Origin: Labrenzia sp. R4_2
GTDB lineage: Bacteria > Pseudomonadota > Alphaproteobacteria > Rhizobiales > Stappiaceae
Assembly (NCBI RefSeq): GCF_017743865.1
Contig: NZ_JAGHRJ010000006.1
Coordinates: forward strand, 124,001 to 188,000
Direction of reading: 5' to 3'
DNA: 64,000 nucleotides
The notes beneath the pieces are model-generated. The model worked only from the letters and a program-made list of their open reading frames with translations, searched no databases and had not been told where the DNA came from. A program made the translations under genes and the position numbers. Numbering within the stretch: the first letter of the stretch is position 1; the number at the start of each line of letters is the position of its first letter. Shown here piece by piece: positions 35,801 through 45,192 of this stretch.

Positions 35801-37680
35801 AGCCGTTCACGGCAGCCGGTGTTGGCGACATGTCCGGCGATGTTTTCGGCAACGGGATGCTGCTCTCCAAAGCGACGAAACTGGTTGCTGCCTTCGACCA
35901 CCGGGACATCTTCATCGACCCGAACCCGGATCCGGAAACAACCTGGGTTGAGCGGAAACGCCTGTTCGATATGGGCCGCTCGTCCTGGAAAGACTACGAC
36001 ACGAGCCTGATTTCAAAGGGCGGCGGCATCTTCTCACGGCAGCTGAAGTCGATCCCGCTGTCACCAGAGATCCGCGCCCTTATCAACCTCGACAAGGCAA
36101 CGGCAACGCCTCAGGAAGTCATGATGGCAATCCTGAGAATGAACGTGGACTTGCTCTGGTTTGGCGGCATCGGCACCTACATCCGCGCGACGACCGAAAC
36201 AGATGCCGACGCCGGCGACCGGGCGAACGATCATATCCGGATCACCGCGCCACAACTTGGCGCAAAGGTCATCGGCGAAGGCGCCAATCTTGGCCTGACC
36301 CAGCTCGCCCGGATCGAATTCAACAAGAGGGGCGGCCGCTGTAACTCCGATGCGATCGACAACTCCGCCGGGGTGAATTCCTCGGATATGGAGGTCAATA
36401 TCAAGATCGCCCTCGGAGCCGCTGTAAAGGCAGGTAAACTCGACATCGAGCAGCGCAATGAACTGCTGGCTCACATGACCGATGAGGTCGCCGACCTGGT
36501 CTTGCGAAACAACTATTTGCAGACGCTCGCGATTTCCATGACGCATCTGCAGGGAATGGAAGACTTCGGCTATCAGGTCCGAATGATGCGCCAGTTGGAG
36601 CGTGAGGGCCTACTGGACCGCGTCGTCGAGCAGTTGCCAGATGATGTCCAGCTCGATGAATTGCGCAATGCCGGGCAGTTACTAACCCGCGCCGAACTCG
36701 GCGTCCTGCTGGCATACGCAAAAATCACCCTGTACGACGCGATCCTGGAGAGCTCGGTCCCCGATGATGACTACCTCGCCCGCGAACTCTTCCGGTACTT
36801 CCCGGATGAAATGGCCGCCGACTACGAGGGTGAAATCAACGGCCACCGTCTACGCCGGGAAATCATCTCCACCATGCTCGCAAACTCCATGGTCAACAGA
36901 GGTGGTGCGACCTTTATCACCCGCCTGATGGATCAGACAGGCGCGACAACGACAGAAATCGCCCAAGGTTTCGTCGCCGTGCGCAACAGCTACGGACTAA
37001 CCGAACTCAACGGAGAAATTGACCGTCTGGACACCAAGATCGACGGTGAGTTGCAATTGGAACTCTATTCAGAGGTCCAATCCCTTCTTTTGGAACGCGT
37101 CGTCTGGTTCAAGAGGAATGTGCCTTTTGAACAAGGACTGGCAGCCGTCGTGAAGCGGTTCCACGCTGGCATTTCAGATCTTCGCGACCGGCTGGAGAGC
37201 TTGCTTCCCGAAGAACCTGCAGCAGAGCTCAAAAGCCGGGTGGAAACCTATGTCTCGAAAGGGGTGCCTGAAGACCTGGCACGCCGGATTGCCTGGCTGC
37301 CGGTGGAAGGTGCCATTCCGGACATCGTGATCGTTGCGGAAGAAACCGGAGCGGATCTCGATAAGGCCGCGGTGGCATTCTTCGATGTGGCGCATCATTT
37401 CCGCCTCGGCGCGATGAGCGAAATGGCGGGTGATCTGGAAGTCCATGATTACTATGATGGACTTGCGCTCGACCGCGCCCGGGCAACGCTCGCATCGGCG
37501 CATCGCGCGATCGCCATCTCTGCCATTCAGGCGGACAGTTTTGCCAATTGGCTGGAGAAAAAGCAGTCGGTTGTGAACCGCACCACACAGGCAGTCGCCG
37601 AAATTCTCGACGGAGGTTTGAGCGTGTCCAAGTTCTCAGTCGCAGCAAGTCTTCTTGCTGAGATCAGCGACCGGACATGA
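32869..37680 (+). CDS. gdhZ: Large NAD-specific glutamate dehydrogenase (GDH-180 type)
   Basis: Catabolises glutamate to 2-oxoglutarate and ammonia. At 1603 residues it belongs to the 180-kDa class found in proteobacteria and actinobacteria. The long N-terminal part has ACT-like regulatory sections. The catalytic section lies about 815-855 (RGGLRWSDRP, then VIVPVGAKGGF with the active-site Lys). A Rossmann-like NAD domain follows near 990-1200 (GVGDMSGDVFGNGM, GEGANLGLTQ), then a long helical C-terminal region. The SD is GGGGAAAAAAATG. A strong terminator closes the gene. It is regulated by nitrogen status in relatives, which fits glnD elsewhere in the window, but no binding site is seen. Confidence 0.95.
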   Translation: MPDKHDVEKLKLIDAVHQKLSKKDPNLAEFVNAFYDRGAAEDLVTYSAEELTGFAMDAWQDFQSHDLGTHRVSISDPSFKTKGGKTKNLTVIEIVNDNMPFLVDSVMDELQDSKLEVHLVLHPIFIVERDEKGALISAIGRKKPAKRKDRQESLIHIHVTRIDDAEQRDALETRLNTVLNNVRSVVNDFKPMQERLGEAIDTYKTTQILGSSDELWEAIHFLEWMEKDNFIFLGMREYKFEGGVEEGELSPHEGTGLGLLTDPDVRVLRRGSEFVQITPEIREFLKKPEPLIIAKANVKSTVHRRVHMDYVGAKLYDDDGNMIGELRIVGLFASTAYTEPVSTIPFLRRKVASVLARAGYHSESHSGRALRNVLEAFPRDELFQIDRDRLFDFSTAILQLDERPRIRVLSRPDKFDRYVSILVFVPRDRYTTEVRLNVGTYLASVYEGRLSAWYVTYPEGPLARVHYIVGRDKGETPTPPQEELEAAVADMVRNWPDAVRGALAAEFAPAQARQLADRYALAFHGGYKEVYNAQSALFDIVQLETLSDTRSTTITFHRPVGTKDNRLALKVYHRGAPIPLSARVPLLENMGFKVINERTYRITPTNAPFSYLHEMTLEAHTGDSIDFSDALQSRLESMYMAVWTGRAEDDGYNRLVMSASLAWRDVAILRALSKYLRQAGIRFSEDYMWSTLNNYPAIASTLVDLFHLRFNPNTSKEDRDAGEERLEGEFSAALEDVSSLDDDRILRRFKNVIESILRTNFYQLDQGGQPKATFAFKIESRKIDELPQPRPFREIFVYSPRVEGVHLRFGMVARGGLRWSDRPQDFRTEVLGLVKAQQVKNAVIVPVGAKGGFVPKQLPPASDREAWFKEGTESYKIFINALLDVTDNLDEDKILPPDRVTRFDGDDPYLVVAADKGTATFSDTANAISEGRDFWLGDAFASGGSAGYDHKKMGITARGAWEAVKRHFREMNRDIQTEPFTAAGVGDMSGDVFGNGMLLSKATKLVAAFDHRDIFIDPNPDPETTWVERKRLFDMGRSSWKDYDTSLISKGGGIFSRQLKSIPLSPEIRALINLDKATATPQEVMMAILRMNVDLLWFGGIGTYIRATTETDADAGDRANDHIRITAPQLGAKVIGEGANLGLTQLARIEFNKRGGRCNSDAIDNSAGVNSSDMEVNIKIALGAAVKAGKLDIEQRNELLAHMTDEVADLVLRNNYLQTLAISMTHLQGMEDFGYQVRMMRQLEREGLLDRVVEQLPDDVQLDELRNAGQLLTRAELGVLLAYAKITLYDAILESSVPDDDYLARELFRYFPDEMAADYEGEINGHRLRREIISTMLANSMVNRGGATFITRLMDQTGATTTEIAQGFVAVRNSYGLTELNGEIDRLDTKIDGELQLELYSEVQSLLLERVVWFKRNVPFEQGLAAVVKRFHAGISDLRDRLESLLPEEPAAELKSRVETYVSKGVPEDLARRIAWLPVEGAIPDIVIVAEETGADLDKAAVAFFDVAHHFRLGAMSEMAGDLEVHDYYDGLALDRARATLASAHRAIAISAIQADSFANWLEKKQSVVNRTTQAVAEILDGGLSVSKFSVAASLLAEISDRT

Positions 37681-37721
37681 TCTGGGCGGTCATAACCGCG
37701 CCAGAGGCAGACTAACTGATA

Positions 37722-37754
37722 AAAAAGGCCGGGAGTTTCGCTATCGGCCTTTTT
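37722..37754 (+). terminator. Terminator of gdhZ
   Basis: AAAAAGGCCG (37722-37731) pairs with CGGCCTTTTT (37745-37754), leaving a 13-base loop, 41 bases after the gdhZ stop. The T run completes a Rho-independent terminator. Confidence 0.9.
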
Positions 37755-37834
37755 GGTTGATGAGTGCGCTTGGCTCCGGGCCGTGCAATGGTTGACGCTT
37801 AAGTTCTCAGAGATCCCAGGAGAGCAAATATCTG

Positions 37835-39217
37835 ATGACCGCAGCATCTGATACAGCATTTGTAAGTCCTGGCCGGCGCGCAATCGTAGCCTGGGGTTTC
37901 TTTGACTGGGCCGCACAGCCCTTTTTCACCCTCATTACCACCTTTGTGTTTGCACCCTATTTTGCGTCCGCATTGGCCGACAATCCCACGCAAGGCCAGA
38001 GCCTTTGGGGATATGCCACCGCTGCGGCAGGGTTGGGAATTGCGTTGTTGGCCCCAATCCTTGGCTCCGTTGCCGATGCAACCGGCCGCCGAAAGGTTTG
38101 GATCTTCTGCTTTTCGATCCCCTTTCTCGTGTGTTGTTGGGCCTTTTGGTACGCTGCTCCGGGCAATCCACATGGCGTCATAATTGCCCTTCTTGCCTTT
38201 GCGATTGGAACATTGTCGATCGAGATCGCAGCGGTCTTCAACAACGCAATGATGCCCCAGCTGGTCCCATCGACACATATCGGCCGATTGTCGAGTTTTG
38301 GCTGGGCTCTCGGATATGCAAGCGGACTTGTGACACTCGTTATCGTGCTTGGATTTTTGGCCGCGAACACTGACACCGGACGCACGCTGCTCGGGTTCAC
38401 CCCCCTGTTTGGCCTTGATGCTGCGACCTACGAAGGCGACCGGGCATCCGGGCCGTTTTCTGCGATCTGGTACGTGATTTTCGCTTTACCGATGTTTCTG
38501 TTCGTTCCGGACGCTCCATCACGCGGAAAGATCGGAGCAGCTGTTTCCAAAGGCCTCAGTGATCTGCGGCACAGCCTTCGGCACGCACGGGAAAACCGCG
38601 ATATCTTCATGTTTCTGATCGCAAACATGGTCTTCAAGGACGGTTTGGTCGCCTTGTTTGCCTTTGGCGGGATTTATGCGGCCGGCCAGCTCGGCTGGGG
38701 ATCCATCCAGATCGGCACTTTCGGCATCATCTTGACGATCACAGGGACGCTTGGCCTCTTGCTCAGCGGCAAAGTGGACGACCGGTTCGGACCCAAGATC
38801 GTCATCGCCTTTTCGTTGATCGTTCTGATGATCTGTGGACTGGGCATGATCTCCGTCGACAGAACGACGGTGTTCTTCTTCATTCAGACACCAGCCGCGC
38901 CGGAAGGTGCGTTGTTCGCGTCTCTGCCGGAACAAATCTTCATCACTCTTGGCGCAATCATCGGCGCGGTGTCAGGCCCGCTGCAAGCGTCCTGCAGAAG
39001 CCTTCTCATCCAGTTGGCGCCGCAAGATCTGATGACCCAGTATTTTGGTCTGCTGGCCCTCTCCGGAAAGGTGACCAGCTTCCTGGCACCACTCGCCGTC
39101 GCGGTCGTGACAGCTGCAGCTGATAGCCAGCGGGCTGGTATGTCCGTCATTCTGGTTTTCTTTGCTGTCGGCCTTGGTCTGCTGATAATGGTCAAAGAAA
39201 AACGCGCCGGGCAATGA
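37835..39217 (+). CDS. MFS transporter of the UMF1 (Atg22-like) type
   Basis: The 460-residue product is a 12-segment membrane protein with the major facilitator pattern. The N-terminal WGFFDWAAQPFFTLITTFVFAPYF and ILGSVADATGRRK loop match the UMF1 group, which is related to the yeast vacuolar effluxer Atg22. The long charged loop between helices (RGKIGAAVSKGLSDLRHSL) is also typical. The substrate is not known; amino acid efflux is a reasonable guess. It has its own unit between two terminators. Confidence 0.85.
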   Translation: MTAASDTAFVSPGRRAIVAWGFFDWAAQPFFTLITTFVFAPYFASALADNPTQGQSLWGYATAAAGLGIALLAPILGSVADATGRRKVWIFCFSIPFLVCCWAFWYAAPGNPHGVIIALLAFAIGTLSIEIAAVFNNAMMPQLVPSTHIGRLSSFGWALGYASGLVTLVIVLGFLAANTDTGRTLLGFTPLFGLDAATYEGDRASGPFSAIWYVIFALPMFLFVPDAPSRGKIGAAVSKGLSDLRHSLRHARENRDIFMFLIANMVFKDGLVALFAFGGIYAAGQLGWGSIQIGTFGIILTITGTLGLLLSGKVDDRFGPKIVIAFSLIVLMICGLGMISVDRTTVFFFIQTPAAPEGALFASLPEQIFITLGAIIGAVSGPLQASCRSLLIQLAPQDLMTQYFGLLALSGKVTSFLAPLAVAVVTAAADSQRAGMSVILVFFAVGLGLLIMVKEKRAGQ

Positions 39218-39230
39218 CCCGGCGCGTTTT
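39199..39230. terminator. Bidirectional terminator overlapping the transporter stop codon
   Basis: A perfect 13-bp stem: AAAACGCGCCGGG (39199-39211) with CCCGGCGCGTTTT (39218-39230). The six-base loop contains the TGA stop of the transporter at 39215-39217. The T run on each strand can stop both the transporter (+) and the chemoreceptor (-). Confidence 0.9.
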
Positions 39231-39252
39231 ATCAATCCAAAAATGCTGAGGC

Positions 39253-41379
39253 TTAAGCGACGTCGCGAACACCTACGAGGAAGTTGTCGACTTCCTGTTT
39301 CAGGCGCACAGCCTCGCTCTGCAGGACGTTTGCCGACTGGCTGACCTGACGAGCCGCGTTGCCGGTATCGTCCGCGGACGCTGCCACCTTGACGATGTTT
39401 TGGGCAACTTCCTGCGTACCGTTGGAGGCTTCCTGAATGTTCCGCGCGATTTCCTCGGTCGCCAGCCCCTGTTGTTCGACTGAGTATTGAATGCTGGAGG
39501 AGATCTCGTTCATCTTCTCGATCGTTTCCGAGATGCCCTTGATAGCATCCACAGAACCTGCGGTCTCGGACTGGACCGATTGGATCTGCAGGGAGATTTC
39601 TTCAGTCGCCTTGGCCGTTTGGTTGGCAAGTTCCTTGACCTCGGCTGCAACAACGGCGAAGCCCTTGCCGGCTTCCCCTGCCCGGGCGGCCTCGATCGTT
39701 GCGTTCAGGGCGAGAAGGTTGGTTTGTTCGGCAATGTCCGTAATCAGCTTGACCACTTCACTGATGCGGTGCGCTGCTTCCGCCAGACCTTCGATCTTGG
39801 CATTGGTCGACTGCGCCTGATCCACGGCATGAGACGCGATCTCTGTTGATTGGGTCATCTGACGGGAGATTTCGCCAACAGACGCCATCAACTCTTCAGC
39901 CGCGGAGGCAACTGTTTCAACATTGGAGGACGCTTCCTCGGACGCAGCGGCCACCGTCGTACTCTTCTCGCTGGTATCATCCGCGCCTGCGGTCAGGGTC
40001 ACGGAAGCGCCGTTCAGATCCTCGACTTGGGACATGACTGTCGCGGTCAGTTCCGTGATCTTACGATCGAAGTCTTGCGAAATTTCGCTGATCTTTTGGG
40101 CGCGGGCGAGCTGCTGCCGCTGGGTCTCTTCCTGTTCGGCTGCCAAGGCTTCCGCCTGCTGTGCCTTGTCGCGGAAGACTTCCAGAGCCTTGCTGATCTC
40201 TCCGATTTCATCCTGACGATCCGTGTCATGGATCGGCTCTTCATAGCGGCGGTCAATCAAGGCCTGAATGCTGCCGACTGCACGCTCCAGCGGGCGACGC
40301 ACTATGTTCGTACCCACAATATAGATCGACGTTGCCACAACAAGCAGCAGAACAAGACCAACAACCGCGATCATAGTTATGATCTGCGTTGAAGCTGCGT
40401 TCAAAGTCGATACTGGTACGTTGACGACCACGGCCATTTTGGCGTCGGTCCGGCCAATGCTGACCGGTTTTACAATTCGCAAAACGTCGGTGCCGAGTGT
40501 GTTTGAGTAGCCCTCATACACATAGCTCTCGCCATTCTTGACGGCTGCAAGCAACTCATCCTTGACCGCCAGATCGGTATCGGACCGTCCTTCGCTCCAC
40601 TCTTTACCGAGGAGTGCACCGTCCGGATGCGCGATCCAGGATCCGTCTTGAGAGATCAGATGGACAGACCCTGTACCAAGCGGCTTTTGTTCACCCAAAG
40701 CACTCGACAAGGGAGTCAGCATGATGTCCCCACCGGCGACACCAATGACTCTCGAGCCCTCTTTCACTGGAATACCGAAGGACACGCCGGTCACAGTCTT
40801 TCCATCAGCTTCCCAGCTGTATGGCTCTGTCACATAGTCCTTGCCGGTTTCGTAAGGAACATTGAACCAAAGGCTTTTGCCGGGCTGATCCATTTCCAGA
40901 TCACCCATCGGACGGTACCCGAGCTTGCCATCGGCGAGCCTGAAGAAATACGGCCGCCACATGCCGCTCTCGTCGTGCTTTTCGGCACTGACATACTCAG
41001 CGTCTTTGCCGTCCAGCCCGTCAAACGGAATAGCACCCCAGGTACCAGAGAAGTCGACGTTCTTGTGCAGCGTCTCTTCAACGATCGCCATCCACTGATT
41101 GCGATCCTGATTTCCAGTGCTTTTGAGGCCGGTCAGAGCAGCTGCAAGCGATTGAGCGGTGACAAGACCGTTCTCCATGGTCCGCTGGACCAGTTCCGCT
41201 TGATCCTCAGCAACGGCATCTGCTTGAGCGACAGCAAGAGATTGCGTCATCTGTGAGGCTTGCCAGCCAATGACCCCGATCCCGCCGACCAAGGCCAAGG
41301 CAAGCGTTGCTACACTAACGCCTACGAGTTTTGTAGTGACCTTCGCATTTTTAAACACCGGATCTTCTCCGTTAGCCAA
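39253..41379 (-). CDS. Methyl-accepting chemotaxis protein with a Cache sensor domain
   Basis: Chemoreceptor of 708 residues with the classic order: N-terminal membrane helix (about 15-40), a large periplasmic Cache-type sensor (about 60-310, with [12 protein letters not shown] and GVSFGIPV), a second helix (about 335-360), HAMP, and a cytoplasmic signalling domain. The tip ([26 protein letters not shown] in spaced blocks) is intact. The C-terminus lacks a CheR-tethering pentapeptide, so adaptation would rely on other receptors. The ligand is not readable; dCache domains usually bind amino or organic acids. Confidence 0.93.
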   Translation of the reverse strand: MANGEDPVFKNAKVTTKLVGVSVATLALALVGGIGVIGWQASQMTQSLAVAQADAVAEDQAELVQRTMENGLVTAQSLAAALTGLKSTGNQDRNQWMAIVEETLHKNVDFSGTWGAIPFDGLDGKDAEYVSAEKHDESGMWRPYFFRLADGKLGYRPMGDLEMDQPGKSLWFNVPYETGKDYVTEPYSWEADGKTVTGVSFGIPVKEGSRVIGVAGGDIMLTPLSSALGEQKPLGTGSVHLISQDGSWIAHPDGALLGKEWSEGRSDTDLAVKDELLAAVKNGESYVYEGYSNTLGTDVLRIVKPVSIGRTDAKMAVVVNVPVSTLNAASTQIITMIAVVGLVLLLVVATSIYIVGTNIVRRPLERAVGSIQALIDRRYEEPIHDTDRQDEIGEISKALEVFRDKAQQAEALAAEQEETQRQQLARAQKISEISQDFDRKITELTATVMSQVEDLNGASVTLTAGADDTSEKSTTVAAASEEASSNVETVASAAEELMASVGEISRQMTQSTEIASHAVDQAQSTNAKIEGLAEAAHRISEVVKLITDIAEQTNLLALNATIEAARAGEAGKGFAVVAAEVKELANQTAKATEEISLQIQSVQSETAGSVDAIKGISETIEKMNEISSSIQYSVEQQGLATEEIARNIQEASNGTQEVAQNIVKVAASADDTGNAARQVSQSANVLQSEAVRLKQEVDNFLVGVRDVA

Positions 41380-41480
41380 TCGATTCGCCGCAGCAGTCGC
41401 ACTGCTGCATTTGCGAACAAATTAGCTTGCGGAGATTAACAAGGTATTCAAAAGCCTAGGCGTTATTTCCGAAGCTGAAG

Positions 41481-41515
41481 AAATGCATCTTCTACCATCA
41501 GTAAAAGATGCATTT
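41481..41515. terminator. Perfect 11-bp hairpin downstream of purH
   Basis: AAATGCATCTT (41481-41491) pairs with AAGATGCATTT (41505-41515) around a 13-base loop, 9 bases beyond the minus-strand purH stop. On the purH strand the stem is followed by CTTCAGC, a poor T tract, so termination is likely but not certain. It also lies in the leader of the chemoreceptor gene. Confidence 0.55.
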
Positions 41516-41523
41516 TTGTTTAA

Positions 41524-43140
41524 TCAGTGCCGGAAGTGGCGCATGCCTGTCATGACCATCGCAAGACCAGCCTCATCAGCGGCTTTGATGACATCATCGT
41601 CACGCATAGACCCACCCGGCTGGATAACGGCCGTAGCACCCGCTTCGGCCGCAGACAGCAATCCGTCGGCGAACGGAAAGAAAGCATCTGAAGCCACGAC
41701 ACAGCCCTTGGTAAGCGGTTCGGACAATCCGGCAGTTTCCGTCGCATCCAAGGCCTTTCGGGCAGCAATCCGCGCTGAATCCACCCGGCTCATCTGACCA
41801 GCACCGACGCCAACTGTGGCGCCGTCCTTGGCATAAACGATTGCATTGGATTTGACGTGCTTGGCAACCCGGAAGGCGAACTTGAGATCCTCCATTTCCT
41901 GATCGCTAGGTGCCCGCTTAGTCACGACTTTCAGATCGAGATCATCGACAACGCCGTTGTCGCGTGATTGGACCAGCAGACCCCCAGCCACGGATTTCAC
42001 GAAAAGCCCCTTGGCCCGTGCGTCGGCAAGTCCACCGGTCACCAGAAGCCGAAGGTTTTTCTTCGAGGCAATGATTTCACGGGCGGCCTCATCGGCATCA
42101 GGTGCGATGATGACTTCGGTGAAGATCTTGACGATCTCCTCAGCCGCCGCAGCATCCAGTGTTTGGTTCAGCGCAACGATACCACCAAAGGCGGAAACTG
42201 GGTCACAGCGGAGCGCTTTTTCGTAAGCGTCCTTCAGGCTGCCGCCTTCAGCAACACCGCAGGGATTGGCGTGCTTGATGATCGCAACTGCGCTCGTGCG
42301 CGCCGGGTCGAATTCGCTGACCAGCTCAAAAGCCGCATCGGTGTCGTTGATGTTGTTGTAGGAGAGTGTCTTGCCCTGCAACTGCGTTGCGGTTGCCACG
42401 CCTGGCCGCTTTTCGCCCGTTTTATAGAAGCCAGCAGTTTGGTGCGGATTCTCGCCGTAGCGCATGACTTCTGAGAGCGCGCCACCGACAGCCCGGTGAG
42501 CAGGTGTTGCCTCATCCAACTGATCTGCCATCCAGTTGGAAACGGCGGCATCATAGGCGGCCGTGCGGGCAAATGCCTTTAGGGCCAATTTCTTCCGCAA
42601 GTCGAGCGGCGTTTTACCGCCATTCGCTTCGAGCGCCTCAATGACAGAGGTATAGTCGGCCGGGTCTGTTACCACGGTGACATAGGCATGGTTCTTCGCG
42701 GCGGCCCGTGTCATGGCAGGCCCGCCAATATCGATGTTTTCGATCCCCGTTGCATAGTCCGCACCGGACGCAACCACCTCTTCGAACGGATAAAGATTGC
42801 CGCAAAAAAGATCGATGCCGGTGATGCCGTGATCGACCATCGCCTTTTGATGATCTTCGTCATCGCGGATCGAAAGAAGACCGCCATGCACACTTGGATG
42901 AAGTGTTTTTACACGGCCATCCATGATTTCCGGGAAATTGGTAACTTCAGAGATATCAAGAACGGTCAGTCCCGCGTCTTTCAAAGCCTTGTAGGATCCG
43001 CCCGTCGACACCAGCTCAACACCGCGGTCCGCCAACGCCTTTGCGAAGTCGACAAGACCGGTTTTGTCAAAGACAGACAAAAGGGCACGTTTGACAGGGA
43101 CGAATTCTGGAACGGGTACGGCTTTGGACACAATGGCCAT
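41524..43140 (-). CDS. purH: Bifunctional AICAR formyltransferase / IMP cyclohydrolase PurH
   Basis: Last two steps of purine ribonucleotide synthesis. The 538 residues have both modules: an N-terminal methylglyoxal-synthase-like IMP cyclohydrolase ([13 protein letters not shown], then [15 protein letters not shown]) and a C-terminal AICAR formyltransferase ([25 protein letters not shown], and the [25 protein letters not shown] block read in parts). The order rsmB, heparinase-like protein, purH on one strand is common in rhizobia. The start is ATG 43140. Confidence 0.96.
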   Translation of the reverse strand: MAIVSKAVPVPEFVPVKRALLSVFDKTGLVDFAKALADRGVELVSTGGSYKALKDAGLTVLDISEVTNFPEIMDGRVKTLHPSVHGGLLSIRDDEDHQKAMVDHGITGIDLFCGNLYPFEEVVASGADYATGIENIDIGGPAMTRAAAKNHAYVTVVTDPADYTSVIEALEANGGKTPLDLRKKLALKAFARTAAYDAAVSNWMADQLDEATPAHRAVGGALSEVMRYGENPHQTAGFYKTGEKRPGVATATQLQGKTLSYNNINDTDAAFELVSEFDPARTSAVAIIKHANPCGVAEGGSLKDAYEKALRCDPVSAFGGIVALNQTLDAAAAEEIVKIFTEVIIAPDADEAAREIIASKKNLRLLVTGGLADARAKGLFVKSVAGGLLVQSRDNGVVDDLDLKVVTKRAPSDQEMEDLKFAFRVAKHVKSNAIVYAKDGATVGVGAGQMSRVDSARIAARKALDATETAGLSEPLTKGCVVASDAFFPFADGLLSAAEAGATAVIQPGGSMRDDDVIKAADEAGLAMVMTGMRHFRH

Positions 43141-43239
43141 GAAGACTGCCTCTCAGCTGGAACGGGGCGGGAAAGCGTGGCGCCCCCTAACACGTCTGAC
43201 TGGAAAGCGGAAGGTTTCAGATCATCCTAGGGAACAAAG

Positions 43240-45054
43240 TCAGTCCAAAGACGTATCGTCTGCTGCTTCCTCAGCGTTTTCGATTGGGTCCGCGGGCGGA
43301 TCTTCGAGCGGCAGTTCTTCCGTCTCATCGAAATCGCTGGTTCCGCGCCGGCTCAGTTTGGCCGTTGCTGTTCGCCGGAACTGCCACCCGACAGAGGGCG
43401 CTGCCTCCAACGGACCAGAGATGACAATCTGCTCGGACTTCCTGTGACCATAAACATCTGAAAGATAGATGCTTTCCTCTAGGGCAATCTCAATACCGGG
43501 CGCCTCGAATTCCCACGCTTCGCCGTCACGGCATACCAGCAGCAAGGCAGACCCGGCCCGGATCAATGATGCCTTGATCGCCGGATGAAGATGGAAACGG
43601 ATGGTATAGAGCGTATCCGGATCGACAGAGCCGACAGCCTGGAACGTATCGATGCCGTCGAGAACGGTTCCGTCGGCCGACAACCGCAAATCCCGCTGAT
43701 GCAAAACGTTGAAATCCGCCGCAAAACCGTCGTGAGTGGCGATCACCCGGCAGCCCGCAGCGTCATCTTCCCGGGAAATGTCGATCACGCGCGGCCCGGA
43801 CAGGATCGGAGCGCCGAGCAAATGACCAAAGGGCTTTTCAGAGAGAAACCGGCAAGAGGATGTGTCGTCGATCGACGCGGTCGAATGGGCGGCGGTGGAC
43901 CGGCTCACTTTGCGCCAGACCGGGTTCGATTTTGACGAAACCCCGCAATTGACCACCATTCGATGGGCGCCGGTAGAAAACTCGAAAGACAGGCAGCCGG
44001 CGTGAGCGTTTCCGGACAGCGCAATGTCCGGGGCAGGGCCCGTGTCGACCAAGACGACCGATGATCCTCCGCTCAAGCGTTGATATCCAGAATGCGGCGC
44101 ATTGGTGGGCGGCGCTCCGCGGGCATCGTCATAAGCGAGGATGGTTGCGACCAGATCGCTCGGCGTAGAGCCCATGCCATTGAAGTGAGCAAGCGCTCCA
44201 TCACCATGGCGGAAAAACTTCATCAGCGGCATCATCCGGTCGACCGACTGAACCATGGCCGCCGGGACTTCGAGCCCTTGCGCCACAAACGCCTGGCGCA
44301 CGGGCAGGAGGTCCGCGAGAATATCGATCAAGGCCCGCGGGTTTCTGGAGATATGCCCGCCATCTGGCAGGATCTGACGGGACAATTCCTGATCGAGCCG
44401 GCGAATGCTTTGACGCGCAAACCGGCCTTGCCCGGCCATGGAAATGCAGGCTGACGCGATGGCGAGCGCTGCATGCAGCCGCTCAACCCCATCTTCGGTC
44501 TCATTGATCGTCTGACGGAGATACTGCACCTGGCGCGCCAGAGACTTGATGAAGATCCGGTAGAAACTGTGATCGCCGTCCTGCAGGATGAACGGAGAGT
44601 GCGCAAGCCACGACAAGATACGCCGTGTAACAATGGGCGCTTCCCACCCGATCGGATGCCAGCGGCCACAATACTTGATCCAGTCCTCCGCAAGAGCACG
44701 GGCGTTCTGCCGCGCAATTTGGCTGTCGGCAGCTCGCAGATCCCTCAGCCATCCAAAGGCGTGAAGCTCCCGCTGCCAGTCTTCATGCACCGCCTGAAGC
44801 TCAAATGGTGAGCGCCCTTGCGTCTCAACAAGATGGCCTGAAAATAAAAAGCGTCCGCCGTAGATATCGGCCGCATTTGTTGCATCGGCTGTCCTGAGAT
44901 CTTGTGGGGCGATCAGCAAGCGCTCGGGCACGGCTGAAAAGGGCTGCAAGCGGGAGATCGGTCCGCCATGCATCCATTTCCGGGTCCGTTGCCAGATATA
45001 CAGCGCCACCAGGCCCCAAATGCGCCCGCGCTCCGAGAGGGTGGCATTGCTCAC
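43240..45054 (-). CDS. Heparinase II/III family protein
   Basis: The 604-residue product has the two-part layout of the heparinase II/III family: an (alpha/alpha) barrel-type N-terminal half with many Trp/Arg pairs (ALYIWQRTRKWMHGG) and a C-terminal beta-sandwich (VVLVDTGPAPD, GCLSFEFSTGAHRMVVNCG). Rhizobial homologues next to purH are thought to act on envelope or extracellular polysaccharide, but activity on heparin is not implied. The start is GTG 45054 with GGAG upstream. There is no signal peptide, an oddity for a polysaccharide lyase. A strongly acidic tail ends the protein. Confidence 0.87.
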   Translation of the reverse strand: MSNATLSERGRIWGLVALYIWQRTRKWMHGGPISRLQPFSAVPERLLIAPQDLRTADATNAADIYGGRFLFSGHLVETQGRSPFELQAVHEDWQRELHAFGWLRDLRAADSQIARQNARALAEDWIKYCGRWHPIGWEAPIVTRRILSWLAHSPFILQDGDHSFYRIFIKSLARQVQYLRQTINETEDGVERLHAALAIASACISMAGQGRFARQSIRRLDQELSRQILPDGGHISRNPRALIDILADLLPVRQAFVAQGLEVPAAMVQSVDRMMPLMKFFRHGDGALAHFNGMGSTPSDLVATILAYDDARGAPPTNAPHSGYQRLSGGSSVVLVDTGPAPDIALSGNAHAGCLSFEFSTGAHRMVVNCGVSSKSNPVWRKVSRSTAAHSTASIDDTSSCRFLSEKPFGHLLGAPILSGPRVIDISREDDAAGCRVIATHDGFAADFNVLHQRDLRLSADGTVLDGIDTFQAVGSVDPDTLYTIRFHLHPAIKASLIRAGSALLLVCRDGEAWEFEAPGIEIALEESIYLSDVYGHRKSEQIVISGPLEAAPSVGWQFRRTATAKLSRRGTSDFDETEELPLEDPPADPIENAEEAADDTSLD

Positions 45055-45192
45055 CGGACCATCTCCAACATCGATGGTCTATGCGTATCTATAACGATCT
45101 CCATTCAAGCTGCCGGGCCCATCGCGCCGGCTCAGCCGTTAAGGTTAGCAAATCATTTATAGAATCATGACAGTTGAAGAGTTTATTCCGCG

